Both the position numbers and the translations under genes were made by a program. Shown in pieces: positions 24,619-33,033 of a stretch of 52,725 bases of DNA. The notes under the pieces are model-generated. The model made no database searches, was not told the origin of the DNA, and worked only from the letters and a program-made list of their open reading frames with translations. Source of the stretch: Candidatus Obscuribacterales bacterium (GTDB lineage: Bacteria > Cyanobacteriota > Vampirovibrionia > Obscuribacterales > Obscuribacteraceae); the NCBI GenBank assembly GCA_019746975.1, contig JAIERK010000073.1:1-52725 (forward strand). Direction: 5' to 3'. Each line of letters opens with the position of its first letter. Position 1 is the stretch's first letter.

Positions 24619-24846
24619 GATTATCGCGTAGACATACCGCGTATGCGAAATTGACCGACAGCCAAAAATGGTTGACTTGGCGACGATGTTTTCTTCGCCC
24701 CAGTCACTTCAGATTGGCAGCTGAGCCAATACTCACACATGTCAATCCCAACGGCTTCGTAGAAATCGGCATGCTGGACGTTGAACTCGGCAAGCTCCCC
24801 GAGCTGAAGCCAGGGTAGACTGACGAACTATGCTGTAAATCGAATA
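24619..24846. other. Gap without a clear gene
   Basis: 228 bases between the tandem repeat and the small 24847 gene. A plus-strand frame is open from 24621 to a TAG at 24818. Its last 25 codons read like a protein C-terminus (VNPNGFVEIGMLDV then ELGKLPELKPG), but no ATG or ribosome site precedes it. It could be a decayed gene end. Nothing else is seen. Confidence 0.3.
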
Positions 24847-25065
24847 TTAAACGGCTGCGGAATCGACGGCGTCTACTTTTCTTTCGCGAAATAGCGCCAT
24901 GTCGTCTCTTGGGATTGGTCTGAAATCGATCAGATTTGGGTCGAGTATCTGCGCGCTCGGATCGGGCGAGCAGTCGACGCTTTCGCCGCCTTCGACAGTC
25001 GAAGGAACGACGTGATTAGATTTTGTTTCGTTGGGCGAATTGTGTACAGAATCGTGATGTGCCAT
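24847..25065 (-). CDS. Small hypothetical protein
   Basis: 72 aa from ATG 25065, chosen because GGGAGG sits eight bases upstream; a longer frame to 25128 has no such site. The peptide is polar, starts MAHHDSV, and has an acidic middle and a C-terminal FRPIPRDDMALFRERK segment. There is no signal peptide or membrane helix. I do not recognise it. The good ribosome site is the main reason to accept it. It is 80 bases downstream of the 25145 gene on the same strand. Confidence 0.55.
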   Translation of the reverse strand: MAHHDSVHNSPNETKSNHVVPSTVEGGESVDCSPDPSAQILDPNLIDFRPIPRDDMALFRERKVDAVDSAAV

Positions 25066-25144
25066 CTTTTGGGCCTCCCTAGAGCAGATTCCGTTCCGTA
25101 GCTGATGATACGGATTGGATCTGACCAAGTCCTGGCTGTCAAGT

Positions 25145-25867
25145 CTATTCCTTTTTTGTCCCGCAGTAAAGACAAAAAGAGTAGATTTGTTCGATCTCGC
25201 CGTTACAGTCCGGACACCTGTCCGGGTCGGCCTTAAATCGTCCGCTTTCGGTTATGTCGTCTGAAAACATGGCTGGAGTTTGCGGGAAGGCCTGCTCTAT
25301 CGCTTTATCTTTCAAATTGATACTGGCTGTAGTGGCACGATACCGGCCGCTTGGGCTTTCGATATAAACAGATTTTTGGCTGGTCTTCAGCGTGACGCTC
25401 CAGTTGGCGTCTTCATGGAAGTATCGATACTTGCCTTTAATCGTACTGCCGCCTGGAATCTCTGTTATCACACCTCGAAATTCGAAAGAGGTACCGTGCC
25501 GTTCAAATTCGAACCATAGATAGGGCCAGATATACATTCCGGAAAAGTCGCTATAACCGAACTGATCCGTCAGCCGTCCTCTGATGGCTGAATGCTCCTG
25601 GGTCAAATCTATGACCAGGTCTCTGCCAATTCCGAAGTAGCCATCGCCTTCGCCTTTCCATGTCCCGGTGACATCGTAGCTTATTGGGTTCTTCTCGAGA
25701 TTTTGAGCCTCCCTGGCGTCCTCAACCTCTTTGAAAAATTCCTTCCGAGGATCAACTTTTTTGCCAAAGATTCCTGACGCTCGGGCGACGAAAACAAAGA
25801 AAATAATACCGACGACGAATATGCCGACGAATATCAAGACAATGCCAATTAGCTCAATTTTCACCAT
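25145..25867 (-). CDS. Membrane-anchored protein with C-terminal zinc ribbon
   Basis: 240 aa from the ATG at 25867 (a TTG at 25879 is possible). One N-terminal helix (about 5-28) anchors it. A charged helix leads to a beta-rich domain opening G-T-W-K-G-E-G-D-G (about 70-165), resembling the duplicated domain of the lipoprotein at 2103-3089 only in its GxW opening. The final 25 residues hold C-x2-C...C-x2-C (RCPDCNG, FCLYCG), a zinc ribbon. The function is unknown. Confidence 0.78.
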   Translation of the reverse strand: MVKIELIGIVLIFVGIFVVGIIFFVFVARASGIFGKKVDPRKEFFKEVEDAREAQNLEKNPISYDVTGTWKGEGDGYFGIGRDLVIDLTQEHSAIRGRLTDQFGYSDFSGMYIWPYLWFEFERHGTSFEFRGVITEIPGGSTIKGKYRYFHEDANWSVTLKTSQKSVYIESPSGRYRATTASINLKDKAIEQAFPQTPAMFSDDITESGRFKADPDRCPDCNGEIEQIYSFCLYCGTKKE

Positions 25868-25948
25868 CGCCCGTCCCAAACCGGGAAGAGTTAATTTTAC
25901 TCAGACCGCTTGCTGATTTCATACCCCGGGGACCAATTCCAGCATCAA

Positions 25949-26902
25949 TTATTTTGCTTTTCGAAGTATGTTCTTGATCTCGTTGGCTGCTGTGCTTCCG
26001 TGACCCATTGCTGTGGCAATTCTATCGTAACCTGGTGTGACGATGTCGCCGCCTGCAAAGACACCGGATATGGACGTGCAGCAGTCCGGTCCAGTTTTTA
26101 TGTGCCCGAGCCTGTCCATCTCAACCTGACCGAGGAACATCTCGGTGTTGGGTGCATAGCCTATTTTCGCGACAATTTTATCAATCGCAATCGTTCTCGT
26201 GGTATCGTCCACGGTGGAGCGCAGAATTACGCTGTCGAGTTCGCTATTCCCGCATAGGGCCTCAATCTCGTGGCTGTAAACAATTTCGATTTTCACTTTG
26301 TCGAGCGCTTCTGCAACCAGTGCAGGCCTGCTTTTGAAAACGTTGGAACGCACAATCAGGGTAACAGTTTTGGCGGTCTTCTCTCGTTCCAGCGCCTCGT
26401 ATAAGGCACTTTCGCCGCCACCGACCACCGCTACCCGCTTTCCAACGAATTGTTCCATGATAGTGCCTGTTCGATAAGCTAGATCGTTTACATGTTTGTC
26501 CAAGCCGGTAAGGCTCTCCAAGGTCCTCAAGCGATAGCCGGTGGCGAGAAATAGGAAGTCGTACGTGTAGCACGCCTCTTCTGTCAGCAGTCGCTTGGCG
26601 GCGAGCTCGCAAACTCGCACGTTCTGACCATATGCGATCCGCAGACCGACTTGTTCGGCGGCCCGGCAGAGACGATCTTTGAGGTCCTTCCCTGACTCCG
26701 CCCGTCCCGACGCCAGGTTTGGAATTGCAGTTGGAATATCTACCAACTGACCGCCTAGATGTGTCGCCCGTTCTAGAATCAAACTGTCAATGCCACAGTC
26801 TTTCAACTCCAGGGCGCAACTGACACCTGCGGGACCACCACCCAGAACCAACACCTCTGAGTGGGTACTATTGGGAGCTAAACTTTCGGAGCTAGAGGGC
26901 AC
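25949..26902 (-). CDS. Thioredoxin-reductase-like flavoprotein lacking the redox CxxC
   Basis: 317 aa. An FAD dinucleotide-binding motif near residue 20 (LGGGPAGVSC), an NADPH motif in the middle (VVGGGESALYEAL), and the C-terminal FAD contact (GVFAGGDIV) give the thioredoxin reductase fold. Where thioredoxin reductases carry C-A-T-C before the NADPH domain, this protein reads LAYRTGTIMEQF with no Cys. It therefore resembles the ferredoxin/flavodoxin-NADP reductases of the YumC type, or bacillithiol-disulfide-reductase-like proteins, rather than a true TrxB. The GTG start at 26902 has a poor ribosome site. It is divergent from hemE. Confidence 0.85.
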   Translation of the reverse strand: MPSSSESLAPNSTHSEVLVLGGGPAGVSCALELKDCGIDSLILERATHLGGQLVDIPTAIPNLASGRAESGKDLKDRLCRAAEQVGLRIAYGQNVRVCELAAKRLLTEEACYTYDFLFLATGYRLRTLESLTGLDKHVNDLAYRTGTIMEQFVGKRVAVVGGGESALYEALEREKTAKTVTLIVRSNVFKSRPALVAEALDKVKIEIVYSHEIEALCGNSELDSVILRSTVDDTTRTIAIDKIVAKIGYAPNTEMFLGQVEMDRLGHIKTGPDCCTSISGVFAGGDIVTPGYDRIATAMGHGSTAANEIKNILRKAK

Positions 26903-26944
26903 GAATGTGTTGCAAAACCGCTCTATGTTTCTTCAATCCAAGGT

Positions 26945-26960
26945 GCCATATTAACATGGC
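26945..26960. promoter_or_regulatory. Small inverted repeat between the flavoprotein gene and hemE
   Basis: GCCAT-ATTAAC-ATGGC lies in the 121-base divergent gap, about 65 bases before the hemE start and 43 before the flavoprotein start. It could be an operator serving either gene. No clear promoter boxes could be set. Confidence 0.25.
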
Positions 26961-27023
26961 GTGGTAGTATTTCCTGACGTCCCAGTTCTTGGCATCGCGC
27001 CGAGGCGGATGGCTGAAGGTGTC

Positions 27024-28067
27024 ATGGTATCAACATCGCAACTAGATAGTGTCTTCATAAAGTCGCTGAAGCGAGAACTGGTTAATTACACACCGGTATG
27101 GCTCATGCGCCAGGCCGGTCGCTACCAGAAGGAGTACCGAGACATTCGCTCCCGGGTCGGTTTTTTGGAGCTCTGCAAGAGCCCGGAACTCGCCTGCGAA
27201 GTGACTGTAATGGCGGTAGAGCAGCTTGGTGTCGACGCCGGAATAATTTTCGCCGATATTTTGCTGCCGCTCGAGCCGATGGGGCTTGGACTGCGTTTCG
27301 AGAAGGGCGGCGGTCCTGTGTTGGACAACCCCATTCAGGCGGTCAAGGATGTTGAGGCACTTCAAGAGGTCGTTCCCGAGCGCGATCTGGACTATGTGCT
27401 TCAGGCCATTGCTTTGACTGCTCGCGCTCTTGACGGCAAGACACCTTTGATCGGTTTTGCCGGAGCACCATTCACGCTTGCGTCGTACGCTATTGAAGGC
27501 GGCGGAAGTCGTAACTATGAGCGGACCAAGCGACTGATGTACAACGAGAAAGAAGCTTGGGATGCTCTTATGCGCAGACTGAGCTCCTTGACTGGCGCCT
27601 ACCTTATCGCTCAAATCAAAGCCGGCGCGAGCGCCGTGCAGATCTTCGATAGTTGGGTTGGATGCCTGTCACCGTCCGATTATTCAACATATGTTCTGCC
27701 TCACATGAAAGAGCTGATAGCCGCCGTGAAGGGGCGAGCTCCAATAATCTATTTCGGGACCATGACAAGCGGTTTATTACCTCTGATGAGTCAAACCGAT
27801 GCAGAAGTCATCGGCGTCGATTGGCGAATCGATCTTGATGAAGGCTGGCGCTTGATTGGTGAAAAGGGGATTCAAGGTAATCTCGATCCAATCGTCCTGC
27901 AGTCCGATAGGGATGAGATCAAACGCCAGACCAAGATTATTCTCGATAAAGCCGCTGGCAGAGCCGGACATGTATTTAACCTGGGGCATGGTGTTCTGCC
28001 TGAGACGCCGCCGGACAATGTGAAATATCTGGTTGAGATTGTGCATATCCTGTCGGGCAGGTCGTAA
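27024..28067 (+). CDS. hemE: Uroporphyrinogen decarboxylase
   Basis: 347 aa from ATG 27024, chosen over the upstream GTG at 26961 because homologues begin near here and GAAGG precedes it. HemE removes the four acetate carboxyls of uroporphyrinogen III to give coproporphyrinogen III. The signature PVWLMRQAGRYQKEYR is intact, and the acidic active-site region FADILLPLEPMGLG follows, then GFAGAPFTLASY and NLGHGVLPETPP near the end. The length is normal. hemY follows directly, its ATG adjoining the TAA stop. Confidence 0.96.
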   Translation: MVSTSQLDSVFIKSLKRELVNYTPVWLMRQAGRYQKEYRDIRSRVGFLELCKSPELACEVTVMAVEQLGVDAGIIFADILLPLEPMGLGLRFEKGGGPVLDNPIQAVKDVEALQEVVPERDLDYVLQAIALTARALDGKTPLIGFAGAPFTLASYAIEGGGSRNYERTKRLMYNEKEAWDALMRRLSSLTGAYLIAQIKAGASAVQIFDSWVGCLSPSDYSTYVLPHMKELIAAVKGRAPIIYFGTMTSGLLPLMSQTDAEVIGVDWRIDLDEGWRLIGEKGIQGNLDPIVLQSDRDEIKRQTKIILDKAAGRAGHVFNLGHGVLPETPPDNVKYLVEIVHILSGRS

Positions 28068-29534
28068 ATGAGTCAGCAATCCGAGCGCCTTAGAGTTGCC
28101 GTTATTGGTGCCGGGATAACCGGTCTCAGTGCCGCGTATCGACTGAAAGTCCTGCTGGAACAAGAGGGGCGTCAGGCGCTCCTGCAATTATTTGAGAGTG
28201 GCTCTCGGGCAGGAGGGGTGATTCAGACATCTAAGACTTCGTCAGGATATGTTCTAGAGCACGGACCTGATGCTTTTCTCTCTACCAAGCCATGGGTTGT
28301 AAACCTTTGCCGCGATCTTGGTATTGAAAATCAGATAATTGAGACGGAGCAACTCAATCGCCGGTCGCTGGTCGCGTGCAATGGACGGCTGCACTCATTG
28401 CCGGATGGGTTCGTCATGGTGGCTCCAGGCAACCTAGGACCGCTTATGGGCTCACCGCTTTTCTCGCTTGCCGGCAAATTGCGAATGGCACTAGAGTTGG
28501 TGGCACCCCGACGACGTCTCTTCCAGGACGAAACCGTGGAATCCTTCATCCTTCGTCGATTGGGACGGGAAGCGCTCGAAAAGGTGGCGCAACCGATGGT
28601 CGGAGGTATCTATGTCGGAGATGTTTCCAGGCTGAGTGCTAGTTCGACTCTTCCGCAATTTGTCGAATCTGAGATCACTGAGGGCAGCATTATTCGCGGG
28701 TTGTTTAAACGCAATCGCCTGAATCGTCCCGACGGCGGTACTGTATCTGGTGCCAGATACTCCATGTTCGTGACGCTGAAGAATGGTGTTCAAACGCTGG
28801 TCAATGCGCTGGAAAATGCGCTAGGAAATGCTGCAATTCGCAGACGGTGCGCCGTCACGCGATTGACTCGAGAGCGCCAAGACTGGCTTCTCACAACCGA
28901 ATCCGGGCAAGAGCTATTCGACATTGTTGTTTGCGCTGTACCGTCTTATCGATTGGCTGATATTGTCCGATCTTGTGATCCGCACTTGTCCGAGAAATTA
29001 TCCGACATCGAATTCGCCTCTGCCGCAGTTGTCAATTTATCGTTTGACAGAACCGACATTCCGCACCCCATGAATGGCTTTGGCTTCGTGGTGCCGGCCC
29101 GTGAGGGTCGATCGATACTGGCAGCCAGTTTTGCCAGCAACAAGTTTGGCAACCGTGCGAAAAATGGCTCGGTAACCATTCGTGCATTTGTTGGCGGTGC
29201 ATTGCAAGCAGAACTTCTTGATATGCCGAACGATAGACTAATCGAATTGGTATGCCGCGATCTGGAGTATTATCTAGGTGTGAAATCCCGCCCGGATTTT
29301 GCGACGGTCAATCGCTTCCCACTCAGCATGCCGCAATACAACCTCGGACACTCAGACAGAGTAGACTACTTGATGAAAAGAACTCAGGATTCATTACCTG
29401 GTGTCTTTCTTGCCGGCAATTCATATAACGGCGTCGGTCTGCCGGATTGTGTCGCTAGTGCTGAGAGAGCAGCTCGACAAGCGCTTGATTATGTGCGGAC
29501 GTTGAATGCTGTGGAGAGCCTGAGCGGAAAATGA
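28068..29534 (+). CDS. hemY: Protoporphyrinogen/coproporphyrinogen oxidase (HemY type)
   Basis: 488 aa FAD enzyme of the oxygen-dependent protoporphyrinogen oxidase family. The N-terminal VAVIGAGITGLSAAYRL is the dinucleotide-binding motif; GYVLEHGPDAFLS and the C-terminal GVFLAGNSYNGVGLPDCV, with a FAD-contact GVGLPD, are typical. It oxidises the macrocycle to the porphyrin in late haem synthesis. Whether it acts on coproporphyrinogen or protoporphyrinogen cannot be told by eye. It begins at the base after the hemE stop and overlaps the next gene by four bases, so the three are coupled. Confidence 0.93.
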   Translation: MSQQSERLRVAVIGAGITGLSAAYRLKVLLEQEGRQALLQLFESGSRAGGVIQTSKTSSGYVLEHGPDAFLSTKPWVVNLCRDLGIENQIIETEQLNRRSLVACNGRLHSLPDGFVMVAPGNLGPLMGSPLFSLAGKLRMALELVAPRRRLFQDETVESFILRRLGREALEKVAQPMVGGIYVGDVSRLSASSTLPQFVESEITEGSIIRGLFKRNRLNRPDGGTVSGARYSMFVTLKNGVQTLVNALENALGNAAIRRRCAVTRLTRERQDWLLTTESGQELFDIVVCAVPSYRLADIVRSCDPHLSEKLSDIEFASAAVVNLSFDRTDIPHPMNGFGFVVPAREGRSILAASFASNKFGNRAKNGSVTIRAFVGGALQAELLDMPNDRLIELVCRDLEYYLGVKSRPDFATVNRFPLSMPQYNLGHSDRVDYLMKRTQDSLPGVFLAGNSYNGVGLPDCVASAERAARQALDYVRTLNAVESLSGK

Positions 29535-31192
29535 GCCCAAAGTCGAAAAGTTCTGGTCCCAAACGCACCGGCAGCTGGGCCAAGCTGTCCGGAGGTCCGG
29601 TTTTGGCCTGCATCGACATGGGTACCAACTCATTTCACATGATTGTTTGTCGAGCATCCAAAGACAAGGGCGATTTCGAAGTTATTACTCGGGTGAAAGA
29701 AATAGCGCCCTTCTTCAGGCGAGCGCTCGGTGCGCACTACATCGATGATATTGCCTACGATACCGCTAAAGGCATCCTGCGCGACATGCTCAAGCTCGCA
29801 CAAAGCAAAGGTGCCACGCACGTTCAGGCGGTCGCTACCTCCGCTGTTCGAGAGTCTCGCAACGGACAGGAGACAATCGAGAGAATAAGGCAGGAGCTCA
29901 AGCTCGATGCCCGAACGATCTCCGGAAAGGAAGAGGCGCGCCTGATCTATCTGGGTGTGCTCTTTAGCATGCCCGAGTTGAAACAGAGATTCGTGGTTGT
30001 TGATATCGGCGGTGGTAGCACCGAGATTGTCGCTGCCGATCGCAATCGCTCATATTTCGCTGAATCTTATAAGCTTGGCGGCGCCCGATTGACCTTGCGA
30101 TATTTCAAAAAGGGCGTCACGCTCGACAGTCTTAAAGAGTTGCACGGCGAAGTGCGGGGAATGCTAAAGCCTGCTGCTGCTCGGATTCAGGCGGTAGGCG
30201 GATACGATCGACTGATCGGAACCTCCGGTACCGTGCAAGCTTTGGCGAAGCTCGACCGCGTTCAGACCGGCAGAACCAACGAGCCATTGCACGGCTGGCG
30301 TATGCCTATCGAGCGATTGGAAGAAATTGTCACCTATATCGAGCGTTGCGCGCTAAATGGCGAGCGTATCAAGGGTGTGTCGCAAGACCGTAGCCAGACT
30401 ATTCTCGCCGGTGCGATCGTTCTGCTCGAGACGATGCGCTCGCTCGCCGCTGACGAAATCACGGTCTGTTCCTCTGCTCTTCGCGAAGGCGTAGTTGTAG
30501 ATCGCTTTCTTCAAACCGGATGGCTTAACGCATCGCTGAAAGGTCATAGTGATCCGCGGTCTGAAAGCGTGCACTATTTGCTGGAAAAATATGATTCCGG
30601 CTTCGAACATCCTGAGCAAGTAGCAAGACTTGCATCTTCCATTTTTCTGCAAACCAAAGGAATTCTGCATGACCATGACGAGGAGGTAGGACATATCCTA
30701 TGGTCAGCCGCGATGCTGCATGATGTAGGTAACTTTATCGCCCGTAACGGACATCATAAACACAGCTACTACCTGATCCGACACGGCGGATTGTTGGGAC
30801 ACAGCGAAGAGCAGGTGGAGATGATCGCCTCCGTTGCTCGCTATCATCGCGGAGCGGTACCTAAAGAAACGCATGAAGCCTGGCAGGCGCTCAATCCGAC
30901 CATGAAACCGATAGTTCAAGATCTGGCGGCAATTCTTAGAGTGGCTGAAGCGCTCGACCGTAGCCACCATCAGGTGATCGACGAGCTCAAAGTGATGATG
31001 AATCCCTATCAGTCGACCGACACCGTTGCTGGTATCAAGCCCCAGAAGATGCTGTCGCTCGTTCCATTCCTGAAACCCGGCGAAAACTGCCTCGCGGAAG
31101 CATGGGCACTAAATGAAAAGAAAGAGTATTTCGAACAACACTTCAGCGTCAAACTGCACTTCCTGGTCGAAGCGTCTCAAGCCGTTCGCTAG
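29531..31192 (+). CDS. Ppx/GppA phosphatase with HD domain
   Basis: 553 aa. The N-terminal actin-like fold has the Ppx/GppA motifs: ACIDMGTNSFHMIVCR, ATSAVRES, VVVDIGGGSTEIV and IGTSGTVQAL. An HD domain follows (about 340-480), with AAMLHDVGNFI and HHKHSYYLIRH. Members hydrolyse exopolyphosphate or pppGpp. The link to haem genes is positional only: the ATG overlaps the hemY stop (ATGA). Phosphate storage would fit an organism that accumulates polyphosphate, but nothing in the sequence proves it. A terminator-like stem follows at 31220-31259. Confidence 0.9.
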   Translation: MSPKSKSSGPKRTGSWAKLSGGPVLACIDMGTNSFHMIVCRASKDKGDFEVITRVKEIAPFFRRALGAHYIDDIAYDTAKGILRDMLKLAQSKGATHVQAVATSAVRESRNGQETIERIRQELKLDARTISGKEEARLIYLGVLFSMPELKQRFVVVDIGGGSTEIVAADRNRSYFAESYKLGGARLTLRYFKKGVTLDSLKELHGEVRGMLKPAAARIQAVGGYDRLIGTSGTVQALAKLDRVQTGRTNEPLHGWRMPIERLEEIVTYIERCALNGERIKGVSQDRSQTILAGAIVLLETMRSLAADEITVCSSALREGVVVDRFLQTGWLNASLKGHSDPRSESVHYLLEKYDSGFEHPEQVARLASSIFLQTKGILHDHDEEVGHILWSAAMLHDVGNFIARNGHHKHSYYLIRHGGLLGHSEEQVEMIASVARYHRGAVPKETHEAWQALNPTMKPIVQDLAAILRVAEALDRSHHQVIDELKVMMNPYQSTDTVAGIKPQKMLSLVPFLKPGENCLAEAWALNEKKEYFEQHFSVKLHFLVEASQAVR

Positions 31193-31219
31193 CAATCGGT
31201 AACTGTGAGATGGGGTTGT

Positions 31220-31259
31220 CCGACCGCGCCGGTAGTCAACCTCGGTTGGGTCGGTTTTT
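31220..31259 (+). terminator. Terminator of the hemE-hemY-ppx unit
   Basis: CCGACC (31220-31225) pairs with GGTCGG (31249-31254), with an inner CAACC-TC-GGTTG stem between, and TTTTT follows at 31255-31259. It lies 28 bases after the stop of the Ppx/GppA gene. Confidence 0.65.
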
Positions 31260-31283
31260 CGACACCCGCACTGCTTAGCGCTC

Positions 31284-31331
31284 GTTCGAACAGCGTCAGC
31301 TACTGGCGGCTTCTCCTCCGGTTCGAACAGC
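31284..31331. repeat. Direct repeat GTTCGAACAGC
   Basis: GTTCGAACAGC at 31284-31294 and again at 31321-31331, 37 bases apart start to start; each copy is itself palindromic in its first eight bases (GTTCGAAC). It may be a pair of regulator sites, but no start codon lies close by. Confidence 0.35.
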
Positions 31332-31427
31332 TACTTGTTTCAATAATCAGATTTCAAAAACTAGCATAGCGACGCGCCACCCGTCTCGATTTCATTGAGC
31401 CAGATTTGCGCGCCCCAGTTATTATAA

Positions 31428-31444
31428 CCCCCCCCCAAAAAAAA
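31428..31444. other. C9-A8 homopolymer junction
   Basis: Nine C followed directly by eight A between two convergent genes. Such a tract is prone to slippage in the cell and to sequencing or assembly error. Confidence 0.6.
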
Positions 31445-31504
31445 CGCGTCTTGTCGAACGGGCTGCAATTTCGTAGAGCAGTTAACCGTTATCGGTTAAC
31501 ACCA
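31444..31504 (-). repeat. Diverged inverted copy of the 66-bp repeat unit
   Basis: Read on the minus strand, this segment aligns without gaps to the unit at 24487-24552. I count 46 identities in 60 positions, including ACGGTTAACTGC and GTTCGACAAGA-GCGT. It also contains its own inverted repeat, GTTAACCG-TTAT-CGGTTAAC (31481-31500). It is the only other clear copy in the window. Confidence 0.65.
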
Positions 31505-31507
31505 CTC

Positions 31508-31540
31508 TGCGGAGCGCCAGCGTGTCGCTGATGCTCCGCA
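31508..31540 (-). terminator. Strong hairpin downstream of the START-like gene
   Basis: TGCGGAGC pairs with GCTCCGCA (8 bp), then a 2x2 internal loop and CAGCG-TGT-CGCTG (5 bp). It lies 42 bases past the stop of the 31582-32196 gene. No T-run follows on either strand, so it may protect the mRNA end rather than terminate. Confidence 0.5.
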
Positions 31541-31581
31541 TGTTCGGACACGTCGTTTATCCGGTATTTCGAAACTCTGAG

Positions 31582-32196
31582 CTACTGCGATTGACGTCCG
31601 CTCTGAGCGGCTACCTGCGCATGATGGTGCTCCGCCATTTTCTTGACGTTGTCCAGTCGGCGAGCCAACTTCTTCGAAGTCACGGTATTCATGATCGGTC
31701 CGGGTACCGGCATGCCGAGATCGAGGTGAGTTGAGAGCTCGAGCACAGTGTGATGCCCGTCATCTGTCGGAGTTAGAATCCAACTGCCTTCCATTGATTT
31801 GAATCGATCTGATTTGAGAAGCTTGTAGTCGATGCGCTGTCCCGGTATTTCCGAGTTGTGCATTTCGCATACTGCGGCTCCGATAACCGGAATCAACACG
31901 AACCGTTGCTCCAGGCGGCATTCATTGACACCTTGCTCCAGCACCTTGCTGTAAGCAAGATCTGGATCTTTCTTGCGCTCTTCATGCACCGTATCCCAAA
32001 CTACCTTAGGTGGTGCCTTGATCAAAATCTTCGCTGTGTGCCATACCTTATTACCGGCGCGCTTTTCGCTGGTGACGACTGCTTCCTCCGAACCGGCGGA
32101 AGCGATTTTCCGGGCGTGACACTCTTGTGGTGACAATAAGAACATGCTGCACGACAAAATTGCAACTAATTCGACTTTAGTCTTGGTGAGGTTCAA
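31582..32196 (-). CDS. Exported START/polyketide-cyclase-like (SRPBCC fold) protein
   Basis: 204 aa. A signal peptide spans about 1-29 (AILSCSMFLLSP, cleavage near HAR^K). The rest follows the SRPBCC order: an early V-W-H-T-A-K-I-L-I-K-A-P-P-K-V-V-W-D-T-V segment, a central strand region, then G-S-W-I-L-T-P-T-D-D-G-H-H-T-V-L-E-L-S. It ends in a long helix. These domains bind lipids or polyketide-like ligands. The start is TTG at 32196; no ATG gives the signal peptide. It is a single gene, minus strand. Confidence 0.8.
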   Translation of the reverse strand: MNLTKTKVELVAILSCSMFLLSPQECHARKIASAGSEEAVVTSEKRAGNKVWHTAKILIKAPPKVVWDTVHEERKKDPDLAYSKVLEQGVNECRLEQRFVLIPVIGAAVCEMHNSEIPGQRIDYKLLKSDRFKSMEGSWILTPTDDGHHTVLELSTHLDLGMPVPGPIMNTVTSKKLARRLDNVKKMAEHHHAQVAAQSGRQSQ

Positions 32197-32334
32197 GTTA
32201 ATTACCGTCCGAACTGCGAGGTAGGACTGCGGGTTAAAGAAACTTTCCTATACTTATCATATTGTATCACCGGTGGTGACACGTTGGATAGGTCACGACT
32301 CACTAAAATTGAGTAACCATGCGTGAAGCGTCGG

Positions 32335-32988
32335 TTAGACGCCTATCGGAATGAATCGCGGCACGAGTCTGCGCCAACCCATGTTCTTTGCATACTCGCG
32401 GTATGGTTCGCCCAGAGCTTCGAGAAGAAGTGCTTCCTCATACTTAGCCCGTCTCAGCCAGAGCGGTGCCACCATGCATACGGTGAACAAAATACAAAAA
32501 GGTGAGGTCAGAACTACTGAGGCACCCAGAAGCGATTGAATGATACCGGAGTACGCCGGATGCATTACATAGGCCAGGAGCCCGGTATCTCGGACCGTGT
32601 GGTTCTCCATCACTTCTGCGTCGGTTGAGAACATCTCGCCGAGTGAGATCCAACCGCCCACCATGAAGATGAGACCACTCACGAAAATAACGTTGCCGAA
32701 CCAGGCCATGTACAGCGGAAATCCAGTCAGCGTCTTGCTTGTTGAAAGTGCAACGAAAGGAACGACTCCCGGGATTTGAATGATGTCGTTAGCGATCATG
32801 CCGGTGACGATGAGAAGAAAAATCGTGAATACCGACATCAACTGCGGTGCTCTCTGAATAAGAAAATCTTGCTCGTATTTGACGCCCTTACCGCGGCGCA
32901 TGAATCCTTTGATCAAGACTGGAGCGGCAACTGCGACGGCCACAGCCAGAAGTAGAAGCAAAACTAAAGTGGGTTGATTGAACAACAT
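32335..32988 (-). CDS. Isoprenylcysteine carboxyl methyltransferase-like / PEMT-type membrane methyltransferase
   Basis: 217 aa with about five membrane helices. The C-terminal half has the family hallmark: G-L-L-A-Y-V-M-H-P-A-Y-S-G, then after a helical hairpin R-A-K-Y-E-E-A-L-L-L-E-A-L-G-E-P-Y-R-E-Y. This binds S-adenosylmethionine in the phospholipid/isoprenylcysteine methyltransferase (PEMT/ICMT) group. The bacterial substrates are mostly unknown lipids or isoprenoids. The start ATG has GAGG five bases upstream. It lies 45 bases after the LolA/DUF1571-like gene and may be co-transcribed with it. Confidence 0.82.
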   Translation of the reverse strand: MLFNQPTLVLLLLLAVAVAVAAPVLIKGFMRRGKGVKYEQDFLIQRAPQLMSVFTIFLLIVTGMIANDIIQIPGVVPFVALSTSKTLTGFPLYMAWFGNVIFVSGLIFMVGGWISLGEMFSTDAEVMENHTVRDTGLLAYVMHPAYSGIIQSLLGASVVLTSPFCILFTVCMVAPLWLRRAKYEEALLLEALGEPYREYAKNMGWRRLVPRFIPIGV

Positions 32989-33033
32989 AGGTCCTCACAA
33001 ATCGTGGCACTCAAACTGGCCGGCAATGAGCGG

